Source: Streptomyces stelliscabiei (lineage in GTDB: Bacteria; Actinomycetota; Actinomycetes; Streptomycetales; Streptomycetaceae). Taken from it: a stretch of DNA of 64,000 nucleotides. The stretch is from NCBI RefSeq assembly GCF_014873495.1, contig NZ_JADBGF010000001.1, positions 5,456,001-5,520,000 on the forward strand, written 5' to 3'. Positions 26,701-32,951 of this stretch are shown in pieces; the first letter of the stretch is position 1, and each line of letters starts with the position of its first letter. The notes beneath the pieces are model-generated. The model had not been told where the DNA came from and ran no database searches. It saw nothing but the letters and a program-made list of their open reading frames with translations. Made by a program: the position numbers and the translations under genes.

Positions 26701-29700
26701 TCCGCGAGGTCACCGTCCTCCGCCACGAAGGCCAGCCGGTACGGCCCCTCGTCCCGGGCCGTGTTGACGCTCGCGCACACGTCGCCCTCGTCGAGTTCCG
26801 GGTGGGCCCGCAGGTGCGCGGCCAACTCGGCGGCGGCGACGCGCAGTCCGGCGGCGGAACGGGCGGAGAGGGTCAGCAGAGGCGGGTCGTCGGCGGCCCG
26901 GGAAGACACCGCGCCGGCGGCGTCCGCACGCGCCGGTTCCTTCGGCGCCTCCTCCAGCACCGCGTGCGCGTTGGTGCCGCCGAAGCCGAAGGAGTTCACG
27001 CCGGCGATGAGTGGGCGCCCCTCCGCGCTCCCGGGGCCCGTCCACTCCTCGTCCTCGGTCACCGGACGGAAGCCGGGGGCGGCGTCTTCGAGGAAGGGGG
27101 CCGGTGGGGTGGAGTGCGGCGAGGGCGGGAGGCGGCGATGGGAGAGGGCGAGGGCGACCTTGACGAGGGCGGGCATGCCGGCCGCGTTGAGAAGGTGCCC
27201 GAGGTTCGCCTTGACCGAGCCGAGCCCGCGCGGGAGACCGTCGGCGCGGGGCGGGAACGCCTGGCCGAGCGACCGCGCCTCGACGGGGTCGCCGATCGGC
27301 GTACCCGTGCCGTGCGCCTCGACGTACGACACGTCGGCCGGATCGACGCCGCACTCCTCGTACGCCGCCCGGATCACCTCGCGCTGGCCGCGCGGGGCGG
27401 GGGCGAGGAGGCCGAGCGAGCGGCCGTCGTTGTTGACCGCCGTCCCGCGTACGAGGGCGAGGACCGGGTCGCCCGCGGCGCGGGCGTCGGCGGGGCGGGC
27501 GAGGACGAGCGTGGCGCCGCCCTCGCCGGGGACGAAGCCGTCCGCGTCGGCGGCGAACGCGCGGCAGCGGCCGCTCGGGGACAGCGCGCCCGTCGCTTCG
27601 AGAAGGCGGTGGCCGGTCGGGGTCAGGCCCAGGTTGACGCCGCCGACGACGGCGAGGTCGCACTCGCCGGCCAGCAGGCTGCGCCGGGCCAGGTGCAGGG
27701 CGACGAGCGCGGAGGAGCAGGCCGTGTCGACGGCCAGGGCCGGGCCGTTCAGGTCCAGCAGCTGCGAGACGCGGGCGGCGATCAGGTTGGGCAGGTTGCC
27801 CGTGAGGGCGGCCGGGTGGCGGGCGAGGTCCCCGTCGGCGGCCTCGGCCAGGATCTCGCGGTACCCGCTGTCACCGGCCGCCGCGAACACCCCGATGCGG
27901 CGGCCTGCCCTGCGGGGCCCGGCGTATCCGGCGCGTTCCAGTGCCTCGTGGGCCAGCTCCAGGAAGATCCGCGCCTGCGGGTCGGTGGCCCGTGCCTCCC
28001 CGTCGTCCATACCGAAGAAGCCGGCGTCGAAGGCGGCGGGATCGGCGAGGAAGGAGCCCGCGCGGGGCCCGTCCCCCCGCCGCCCCTCGGGCAGGCGGTC
28101 GGCGACCGTGTCACCGCCGCTCGCCAGCAACTCCCAGAAGGCTTCCGGCGTTTCGGCCCCGGGGAACCGGCAGGCCACCGAGAGAACGGCGACAGCCCCG
28201 GCCGGACCGACGTCGGCACGCGCATCGGAGGCGCCCCCGGCCGGGACCCCGGCGGCCCGTGCCCCGGCGGTGGCCCCCGCGTTCCCCTCCTCCAGCAACC
28301 CGAGCACATGCCCGGCCAGCGCCGCCACCGTGTCGTGGTCCCGCAGCGCGCCCGGCTCCACCGTCACCGAGAGGACGTCCTCCAGCCCGGCGAGCACGGC
28401 CATCGCCCTGAGCGAGGACCCGCCGAGGTCGAAGAACCGCTCCCGCAACCCCACTTCGGACACGGGAACCTCCAGAACGCGCGCCCACACCCCTCGCACC
28501 GCCTCCTGGACCTCCCGCAGCGAACGGGGAACACCCACGTCCGTCCGGCCTTCGACCGCGCCCGCCCCGGCCGCCCGGCCCACGACCGTCGCCGCCGCGT
28601 CCGCCCGGCCCACCACCGTGTCGGCCGTGTCCGCCGCGTCCGCCCAGCGCGCCTCGGCCTCCGCGTACGCGCCGCCCTCGAAGCGTGCCCGCAGCACTCC
28701 CCGGCGCAGCTTCCCGCTGGTGGTCCGGGCGAACGCCCCCGGCGGCAGCGGCAGTACCCGTACGTCGTCATGGCCGAGGGCCTCGCGCAGCCGGCCGGCC
28801 GCGGCGCGGAGCACCGGGCGGGCGGTGGAGGGGGCGGGCCGGGCCCACTGCACGAAGGCGGCGACCCGCTCCCCGCCGCCGTCCGGATCGGTGGACCCCA
28901 CGACGGCCACGGCCCCCGGCGGCAGGCCGGGCGTCGCGGCCACCGTCTCCTCCAGGTCGGACGCGTGGAACGTACGGCCGTTGACGAACACCACGTCCTT
29001 GTGGCGCCCGGTGACGGACAGCCGCCCGCCCCGCAGGAAGCCGAGGTCCCCGGTGCGCAGCCAGCCGTCGGCCCCGAACGCCTCCGCGCTCGCCCCGGGC
29101 GCCCGGTGGTAGCCGCGCCCCACCTGCGGCCCCCGCACTTCCACATGCCCGACCCGCAGTTCACCCAGCGGGCCCCCGGACCCACCCGTGATCCGTACCT
29201 CGCAACCCGGAACCGGCCGCCCCAGATCCATCAACTCCACTGCGTGCGGCCCGTGTTGGGTCTCCACCACACGGCCGCGACCGAGCGCGGCCCGGTCCAG
29301 CACCAGCGGCGTCGCGGTCTCGCCGAGCGGCGGTACGGTCACCGCGAGGGTCGCCTCGGCCAGGCCGTACACCGGCAGCGCGGCGCGCGGGTCCAACCCC
29401 GCCGGAGCCGTCCGGGCGGTGAACTCCCGCCAGACGCGCGGCGCGATGGGCTCGGCGCCGACGAGCAGCAGACGGACACAGCCGAGGTCGAGGCCGCCGA
29501 GCGCGGTGGCCGGCACACGGCGTACCGCGAGGGCGAGGGCGAAGTTCGCGGCCGACAGAAGCGTCGCGCGGTGGCGGTCGACGGCCTCGAACCACAGGGC
29601 GGGCCGCTTCGCGAAGGACAGCGGCTCGATCCGTATCTGCTTCAGGCGCGCGGCCAGGGGGACGAGGTGCGTGCCGATGAGACCCATGTCGTGGAAGTAC

Positions 29701-30350
29701 GGCATCCAGGTCGCGAGCACGTCGTCCGGGGTGATCGCCATCGCGGTGCGGATCTGCCGGAGGTTGGCGAGGACGCCGGCGTGGGTCAGCTCCACGCCCT
29801 TCGGGGCGCCGGTGCTGCCGGAGGAGAACTGGAGGAAGGCGACATCGTGCGGGGCCGGCCGGGGGAGGTGGCGCGGCGGACGGCCGCGGCGGAGTTCGTC
29901 GAGCCGCAAAACGGTGACGGGAAGCGGGAGTCGGCCGCCGGGCTCACCGCTTGCGTCGCCCATCGCGGTCACGACGGCGGCCGTGGTCTCGTCCACCACC
30001 ACGGGCGGCCTGCCGAGGAGTTCCCACACCGGACCGATCCGGCGCGGCTCGGGGGCGAGGGGCACGGGGACGGCCCCCGCCGCCAGCGCGCCCCAGAACA
30101 TCGGCTGGAAGGCGTCGCCCCGGTCGGCGACCAGCGGCAGCGGGGTGCCGGGCGTCACGCCCGCCGCCCGCAGCCCGCCCGCCACGCGCAGGGCGTCGTC
30201 GTGGAGTTCGGCGAAGGTGACCGTGTGCTCGGCGCCGTCCCCCCGGACGTGGACGACGGTCTGGCCGGGGGTCTCCCGCGCGGCTCCGACCAGCACGTCC
30301 AGCAGCGTCGACGCGGCTCTGCCGTTCACATCTTCGTTCGATCTCTCCAC
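17727..30350 (-). CDS. Giant hybrid PKS/NRPS: FAAL-ACP-KS-AT-KR-ACP-C-A-PCP-C-reductase
   Basis: 4207 aa on one gene. Domains by motif, with approximate residues: fatty-acyl-AMP-ligase-like loader 1-580 (S-S-G-S-T-G-A-P-K-G near 177; M-P-Y-F-H-D-M-G-L-I-G is typical of FAALs); ACP around 643 (G-G-S-S-L); KS 715-1140 (D-T-A-C-S-S near 877, E-A-H-G-T-G-T); AT 1240-1560 (G-H-S-V-G-E, H-A-F-H which favours malonyl-CoA); KR 1690-2090 (T-G-G-A-G-G-L-G, S...Y present); ACP 2183 (G-L-D-S-L); C 2250-2690 (H-H-T-A-A-D-G); A 2710-3200; PCP 3283 (G-G-D-S-I); C 3350-3790 (H-H-L-I-G-D-G); C-terminal 400 residues resembling cyanobacterial acyl-ACP reductase (V-V-G-C-G-S-I-G near 3963). It should load an acyl chain, extend it once to a 3-hydroxyacyl, add one amino acid, and release it, perhaps reductively. 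GTG 30350 is the start; GTG 30329 is an alternative. Single-gene transcript; no thioesterase. Confidence 0.93.
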   Translation of the reverse strand: MERSNEDVNGRAASTLLDVLVGAARETPGQTVVHVRGDGAEHTVTFAELHDDALRVAGGLRAAGVTPGTPLPLVADRGDAFQPMFWGALAAGAVPVPLAPEPRRIGPVWELLGRPPVVVDETTAAVVTAMGDASGEPGGRLPLPVTVLRLDELRRGRPPRHLPRPAPHDVAFLQFSSGSTGAPKGVELTHAGVLANLRQIRTAMAITPDDVLATWMPYFHDMGLIGTHLVPLAARLKQIRIEPLSFAKRPALWFEAVDRHRATLLSAANFALALAVRRVPATALGGLDLGCVRLLLVGAEPIAPRVWREFTARTAPAGLDPRAALPVYGLAEATLAVTVPPLGETATPLVLDRAALGRGRVVETQHGPHAVELMDLGRPVPGCEVRITGGSGGPLGELRVGHVEVRGPQVGRGYHRAPGASAEAFGADGWLRTGDLGFLRGGRLSVTGRHKDVVFVNGRTFHASDLEETVAATPGLPPGAVAVVGSTDPDGGGERVAAFVQWARPAPSTARPVLRAAAGRLREALGHDDVRVLPLPPGAFARTTSGKLRRGVLRARFEGGAYAEAEARWADAADTADTVVGRADAAATVVGRAAGAGAVEGRTDVGVPRSLREVQEAVRGVWARVLEVPVSEVGLRERFFDLGGSSLRAMAVLAGLEDVLSVTVEPGALRDHDTVAALAGHVLGLLEEGNAGATAGARAAGVPAGGASDARADVGPAGAVAVLSVACRFPGAETPEAFWELLASGGDTVADRLPEGRRGDGPRAGSFLADPAAFDAGFFGMDDGEARATDPQARIFLELAHEALERAGYAGPRRAGRRIGVFAAAGDSGYREILAEAADGDLARHPAALTGNLPNLIAARVSQLLDLNGPALAVDTACSSALVALHLARRSLLAGECDLAVVGGVNLGLTPTGHRLLEATGALSPSGRCRAFAADADGFVPGEGGATLVLARPADARAAGDPVLALVRGTAVNNDGRSLGLLAPAPRGQREVIRAAYEECGVDPADVSYVEAHGTGTPIGDPVEARSLGQAFPPRADGLPRGLGSVKANLGHLLNAAGMPALVKVALALSHRRLPPSPHSTPPAPFLEDAAPGFRPVTEDEEWTGPGSAEGRPLIAGVNSFGFGGTNAHAVLEEAPKEPARADAAGAVSSRAADDPPLLTLSARSAAGLRVAAAELAAHLRAHPELDEGDVCASVNTARDEGPYRLAFVAEDGDLAERLEAAGEAGAAGAAEPVRGRPRTVFVLPGQGAQRAGLGRELYHSAPVFRDVLDEVSSLTGPVLGRSLAAWCLDEDADPADLARTDVTQPLLVAFGVALAGQLAAWGVTPDAVVGHSVGEITAACVAGALSPAEAVGFAAERGRLMGRLAAPGAMAAVRGDEETVAAVLAASLSLSGSGAGSVGTLCVAAVNSPTQVVLAGATDAVERAIAALTARGLAARRLRVSHAFHSPLLHPVLDPLHHAAKALTVHPATVPMLSTVTGRWDPDLGLGSGTGTGTGTGTGTGYWREHAIRPVRFGDAVARLLDEGYDTFVELGPGASLATPIRATAATRPGATPSDVTVLPALPELPATAEAGAGAGAGAAALLDTVGRLWTRGAPLDPTAPASPTRHVARRRVPVPTYPFQRGHHWPQRLDVAPEPGTATDTTPRRATPPVLPSPAAVPTPQPLLWNDAPLTAAPGPTPRVVRLTGADTALRRALTDRLTGRGVTVLEPGRTKGAAAPEAVLWFAATTGPAAAETGTAVSALREVLTSLGTTPARLLLVTEDAYTTATTTDSTASTASTGNATRRPRPRPAQALLHGFALALPEEHPGLSSLGIDLSAQDPLDTQLAALEQELSATTAAVPGAGGTVAVRAGRRLTRTAVAPAPPASPTPLPPNGTYLITGGAGGLGGALARDLAEHGAPTLVLTGRTTTPPHDLLTDLRALGAHARYQAADVTDAAAVDDLIAGLPSLDAVFHAAGTARPGSLRAKPDAEIEAVCAAKVRGTILLAEALRRHGRGDALCVVLSSVSAVRPGLAGALGDYAAANSFLDAFAAAERAAGRPWLSIALGPVTDTGLASGSGPRTGRRSPGQAPALTPLTVRAALAGLRAATGLDAAHVLVTGPETSDPAPLADPAPLADPAPRAERERSGGAATAATSHEGPGATPGRPLPSREAPLIRRLLAEALHRPPQEIGDDEQFLTLGLDSLTAVDLARRLERELGRPLPATLLFEHRTLGELATHLATTAPAPTPRPAPTPAPHPAPNVTPDASHPLTPLQLAFHTTASLHEGITAYGYLRQSVSGPLDPALLGRALAHLAARHPMLRLRLTDDDARPRRYAAPAGPVDTAPRWYEVREPHDLRRLELDLCNRPFDLTTEDPVRAVLVHDRDEAHLAHLLLVVHHTAADGFSLKLLAEELWSLYTALERGDDLAQLPVPQAEFADYAAALTAERRSPAYTEDQRYWRDRLAEHTDPAPALPYDGDPAAPPAPPLTHHRTGIDEALTSALRETAARHGVSLFHLLLAVYGRCLARWSGLRAVAVNVARARRELPVAGIDRLVGPLADTLPVFVDVDPDEPVTALADRLRRIWAEAEEHATLSSTDVARLLSGLRPATGPAPRTAAEAGFSFARFPVVHGPDWPVTVTPTAAATATAATRLGLLCWEADSALRLSWNHPAALFRPETVRRLADEYVTELRAAVTSPTLAPAAAVDGGIVDRLRARFRATPHAVAVDTGDGTTLTYAALDSASAALAARLRAHGVRPGDLVGLLTEPGGTDTVTGVVGILRAGAGWVPLDATHPTARHRDQLSRTGVRVLVRDRATREAAGGLDGVTAVPVPEPSPSATTPADDAPCPSPEAIAYVIFTSGSTGRPKAVPITHRSMTNYLDWSLATFGYGPGDRLAQTASVCFDASVRQLLAPLLAGATVHTLSRDLLRDPEALLDRVVADRITVWSSVPTLWERLLTAAEERARQHGRAPDLSALRWVHVGGEALPAAHVRRWFDLLGGPAGDHPRPAHAPRIANLYGPTEATVNATCHIIDTRPGDDVRHLPIGRPIAGTELAVIGEDGHERAPGEPGELLIAGTGLTPGYLGDPGLTAAAFTERDGRRWYRSGDRVRRGADGVLEFLGRLDDQVKVRGHRVELGEIEAALLTHPGVARAAVLLRDGRLEAYVEARTGAPALDPREVRAFLSRTLPPYMLPARVHLLPALPLTGTGKIDRNRLAPRGPAATGVPHTSAASPRTAPPNPTTTPALAPAPTTTSTQAQAPAPAPISTPTEHLLARVWSELLDAPESGIGGEDDFFALGGDSITVLELFSRLRHERPALPRPTVVYTHRTLTALAAAIDAAAASPASDAPDAPDAPEIRQPEHALAPYPLTPSQQGFLLADALAAGTPGASGTPGANPAWLARFRIHGPLDPDLLQRSVDVLMARHPMLRTVFPAGARPPVQQELPASLRLPVETEILAHPGLLEERAAEEARRRFEPWAWPLLRLRVLTVAPDEHVLLVHAHHLIGDGYSAALLTRELLTVYGRFARGLPHGLEPLPSAFREHALHRAAPRPPATREAEAYRARHLAPYTPPVLRAPHEDQDGTTAAFHTSTLVLDADRTRALRRLAGAVGTTLHAPVLTAYYRALTTLTGRRDLVLGLAVTGRDETARDTHGVFGPFAEAVALRPALPSDDRSAAPGFEEDLRRVATESLAARTAGPLDLRTPQGLPRTAQFFFTFLDFTALGAPPDAPLTLRPDDTDTALAPPPVGTDVFLAVRPAPNGDDGLRITARVPATALTPEQLTRFTQELMRQFEEAPHHRTTLTAPPPTTAPLTTPPPTTPPLDAALIGYLPAPHDLAAFAGMPPDTAPSREAIRALLFPDGRARLLESVTTPLGRSGFVSLPLFADELTGPLPTGDPVTLATLTARAVDHAASLGARCVSLAGMIPALTGYGYDVLREASPAAGTTLTTGHATTTVAVVTTVRTALAATGRDLAGLTLAVVGCGSIGTSSLRLLLSLSPHPPARLLLCDVPGSAPRLRRLAAELSAAHPALPVRVVESADSRTLPAEFYASADVVVAAVGGGPTTLVDVDLLRPGTIVVDDSFPHCFDTGRALERMRSRRDVLIVGGGLLALDSTETHLSPDLPAAALTGHTAATARARQHLALHLPGTLASCRLESLLHAHLAGPASGTELPLVHGLVDLPRALAHWAAAEAAGVRAAPLHLLDHTISPEALSALPPPPSRRSR
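25846..25885. repeat. Hexanucleotide microsatellite inside the megasynthase AT
   Basis: ccggtg is repeated four times, then ccagtg twice, then ccgg. On the coding strand this makes an alternating Gly-Thr run near residue 1495. It falls in the AT after the H-A-F-H motif. A second short run (tgcccc units, Ala-Gly) is at about 25611-25640, and Asp-Ala-Pro and Ala-Asp-Pro runs mark linkers near 20340-20370 and 24000-24035. Confidence 0.85.
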
Positions 30351-30476
30351 CGTCCGGACCCTACAAGTCGACCCGTACGGAGCAACGTCGCAGCCGGGCG
30401 TCCGCGTGTCCGCGTCGCCGGATGAGCGGTGCTGACCGCCCCGGCCGGCCGGGTGCGGCGCCTAGCATGCTGGGCC
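30351..30476. promoter_or_regulatory. Divergent promoter region, megasynthase and HEAT gene
   Basis: 126 bp between the GTG start of the megasynthase and the ATG of the 30477 gene must carry both promoters. CCTAGCATGCT at 30461-30471 resembles a -10 (TAGCAT) close to the + strand start. No clear operator dyad is seen. Confidence 0.4.
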
Positions 30477-31277
30477 ATGGCGATGTTCGTACACCTGACC
30501 TCCGCTGCGCACGCGCCGCGCGTCCGCCGGGCCGGGGTCCGCGCGGTCTCCCACGGGCAGGGCGGGGCGCGCGGGGTGTACTGCTTCCCGGTGCTGCCGT
30601 CGTACACCCTCACCCACCAATGGCTGCGCGAGCTGGGCCGGTTCGGCAGCAGGGGCGGTCTGGTGGCCGTCCATGTGCGGCTCGACGACGCCGAGGAGGT
30701 ACTGGTCGGGCGGTACACGGACCGGGCGCGGGGCGGGCAGGCCCGCGTCACCGCGGCCGAGGCGGTCCGGCGGATCTCGGGGCTGGCCGATCCGCGGGGG
30801 TGGGAGGTGTTCGTGCCCCGGGCGGTCCGGCCGCGTGAGGTGCACCGGGTGCGGACGGCGCCGCAGGTGGTGGGATGGCGGTACCTGCCCGACGCGCACG
30901 GCACCCGGCCCTGCACCTGCTTCGGCTGCCGGGTGCGCGGCGGCTACGGCTCCCGCCGCCTGCGTGAACGGCTGCCGCATCCCCTGGACGGCCCGCCGCC
31001 GCCCGCCCGGGTGCTGCTCGCCCGGATCGAGGCGGCCGGCGACCCCGGGGACCCGGTCGCCCTGCGGCAGGCCCTGCACTGGTTCGGCATGCGCCGCCGG
31101 GGCCCCCTGCCCCGGCTGGCGCGCCTGTGCGCCCACCCCGACCCCGGTGTGCGCGAGGACCTGGTGTGGGCCGTCTCCGGCTGGTCGACCCCCGGGGTCG
31201 GAGAACTCCTGGACCGCCTCGCCGACGATCCGCACCCGGAGGTGCGGGAGGCCGTGGAGGCGGTACGGGAGGAGTAG
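30477..31277 (+). CDS. Hypothetical protein with C-terminal HEAT-like repeats
   Basis: 266 aa from the ATG at 30477 (M-A-M-F-V-H-L-T-S). The N-terminal 140 residues are an unrecognised alpha/beta region rich in Arg, with V-Y-C-F-P-V-L-P-S-Y-T-L-T-H-Q-W. A C-T-C-F-G-C motif at about 141-146 could bind metal. The C-terminal 80 residues are HEAT-like: H-P-D-P-G-V-R-E-D-L-V-W-A-V and D-P-H-P-E-V-R-E-A-V-E-A-V. No signal or membrane segment is visible. A scaffold or regulatory role is likely, but the substrate and partner are unknown. It is divergent from the megasynthase and converges with the AMIN-like gene. Confidence 0.75.
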   Translation: MAMFVHLTSAAHAPRVRRAGVRAVSHGQGGARGVYCFPVLPSYTLTHQWLRELGRFGSRGGLVAVHVRLDDAEEVLVGRYTDRARGGQARVTAAEAVRRISGLADPRGWEVFVPRAVRPREVHRVRTAPQVVGWRYLPDAHGTRPCTCFGCRVRGGYGSRRLRERLPHPLDGPPPPARVLLARIEAAGDPGDPVALRQALHWFGMRRRGPLPRLARLCAHPDPGVREDLVWAVSGWSTPGVGELLDRLADDPHPEVREAVEAVREE

Positions 31278-31320
31278 GCGGCGACGGCACCGGCGGCCTC
31301 CGCCCCCAGGAGGGTTCCTT

Positions 31321-31893
31321 TTACGTCCAGCTGTGGGCCACGTCCACGATCAGCCGGCCGGGGAGCTGGAGCACCCGGAACGGCAGCCGGGCGCGGACGC
31401 CGACGCCGATCTGGGTCTCGCCCTCGAAACTGCCGGCGAAGCGGGTGTCGCGGAAGGTGCGGTAGCCGGAGATGTTCACGCCGGGCAGGGGCTCGGCGAC
31501 GTCTCCCGGGTAGGCGACCTGGCCGGTCTCGGGGTCGTAGCTGGGCGCGGCGACCCGGATCGCCAGGATGGCCCCGCCGCTGACCGGGATGACGTCGCCG
31601 GAGCCGGTCTGGTGGAGCTGGTCGACGTACTGGACCCAGTAGCCGAGGTGGTCGCCGCCGTCGGGGACGTCGAACACGATGCGGTCGTAGCAGTCGTGGC
31701 GGCCGGTCCGGATGTCCGACAGCGGCACCGCGCCGCTGTCGGGGCTGCCCTTGAGGCCGCTGCCCCAGCCCGTCGGGCAGGCCGCGGCGGCCCGTGCGGC
31801 GCCCCCCGGCGCGGCACTCGCGGTGGCCGCCGCCGTCCCGATCGCGGTCCCCGCGAGCGCGAGTGCCATGACCATGGCTCCGATTCGTCGCAT
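31321..31893 (-). CDS. Secreted AMIN-like domain protein
   Basis: 190 aa from the ATG at 31893. Signal peptide M-R-R-I-G-A-M-V-M-A-L-A-L-A-G-T-A, ending A-S-A-A near residue 29. The mature chain starts with a short Ala/Gly stretch and then has the beta-rich pattern of the AMIN-like family: R-T-G-R-H-D-C-Y-D-R-I-V-F-D-V, and a final strand set R-L-P-F-R-V-L-Q-L-P-G-R-L-I-V-D-V-A-H. AMIN-type domains bind cell-wall or envelope structures; this group is common in secreted Streptomyces proteins of unknown role. Cys residues flank the domain and may form a disulfide. It converges with the 30477 gene. Confidence 0.78.
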   Translation of the reverse strand: MRRIGAMVMALALAGTAIGTAAATASAAPGGAARAAAACPTGWGSGLKGSPDSGAVPLSDIRTGRHDCYDRIVFDVPDGGDHLGYWVQYVDQLHQTGSGDVIPVSGGAILAIRVAAPSYDPETGQVAYPGDVAEPLPGVNISGYRTFRDTRFAGSFEGETQIGVGVRARLPFRVLQLPGRLIVDVAHSWT

Positions 31894-31983
31894 GTTGTCC
31901 CCCTTGGTGACGCAACGCTGCGGTGGCGTTGTCATCAGGGAGGACGACCGGCTCCGGTGGATGGTTGTATTCCGGTGCTCCGG

Positions 31984-32718
31984 CTACGCGACGGGGGAGC
32001 CGTTGCGCTCCGGATGGCGGCGGCGGGCCGTCGGAGCGGGGGAGGGGACCTTGTGCAGGAGCGGCGCGGCGGTGGGGCGGCCGGTGCCGGGCGGGCGGCT
32101 CACGTACCGGCTGTGCAGGCTGTCGTCGATCCGCCAGAGGATGCCGGTGGTGCGGCCCGTGGCGGCCGTCGGGTCGAGCTTGGCGGTGAAGGAGGCCAGC
32201 CGGTCGTAGAGCGTCCTGGCGCGGGCCCCGGTGGCGGTGAGGTCCGAGGCCTGGGCGTCCCGGAGCGCGTCGAGGACCAGCACCAGGTTGTGGCCGGAGA
32301 GCAGGACGTCCTGCATGCCGCCGTCCGCCTTGCCGATGCGGCCCGGCGGCAGGTTGGGGTCGGTGGTGAAGTGGGCCGCCCTGGTCGCGGTCGGCCCGAC
32401 CCGGTCGTACGGGTCGCGCGTGCTCTGGGTCCAGTTCGGCTCCCAGGCGCCGAACGCCGTACGGGCCAGGAAGGTCCAGGTGTCCTCGTGGCAGCGCAGG
32501 GTGAGGTACGAGACGCCGGCCGCCTGCTGGAGCGTGGCGTTGTGCTGTTCGAGGGCGACCCGGTTCGCGGCGAGGGCGGACCGCAGGACCGACCGGTCCT
32601 CCTCCCGCCAGCGCCGCTCCTGCTCACCGCGCTGCGCCCGCAGCTCCCGTTCGAGCTGCTGGTTCCTCGCGTACTGCTCGACGAACGTCTTGACCAACGT
32701 CTTCAATGCCTTGAACAT
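31984..32718 (-). CDS. Hypothetical coiled-coil protein
   Basis: 244 aa from the ATG at 32718. Residues 1-60 form a long charged helix (T-F-V-E-Q-Y-A-R-N-Q-Q-L-E-R-E-L-R-A-Q-R), likely a coiled coil. The rest has W-T-F-L-A-R-T-A-F-G-A-W-E-P-N-W and L-R-D-A-Q-A-S-D-L-T-A-T-G-A-R-A, and ends in a Pro/Arg-rich basic tail. No signal peptide or membrane helix. No family recognised. It stands divergent from the SpoIIE phosphatase, 234 bp apart, so the two share an upstream region. Confidence 0.65.
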   Translation of the reverse strand: MFKALKTLVKTFVEQYARNQQLERELRAQRGEQERRWREEDRSVLRSALAANRVALEQHNATLQQAAGVSYLTLRCHEDTWTFLARTAFGAWEPNWTQSTRDPYDRVGPTATRAAHFTTDPNLPPGRIGKADGGMQDVLLSGHNLVLVLDALRDAQASDLTATGARARTLYDRLASFTAKLDPTAATGRTTGILWRIDDSLHSRYVSRPPGTGRPTAAPLLHKVPSPAPTARRRHPERNGSPVA

Positions 32719-32951
32719 GCCGCCTGCTGAGGTCGGGCCGGAGATCTGGGTGTCGCCACATCCTGTGTCGCAGCGGCCCAACGACCGGCGGCGGATCCTG
32801 GTCACGCCGGCGGCGGGCCCACTGGCCAACTCGCCCTGCCGCGCCTGCGGTTGAGGCGGGTGCGGGTTCTGGCGCGCAGGCCCGTCGCAGCCGTTGTGGA
32901 ATTCCTGTGGCGGGCTGCCTTACGTGTGAGTAGAGCACTAGGGTCTGCCGT

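Noticed and set aside
26355..30425. Very long + strand open frames opposite the megasynthase
   Set aside because: They are shadows of the minus-strand gene: compositions are Arg/Gly/Pro-rich, no domain is readable, and the minus strand has continuous domains and motifs.
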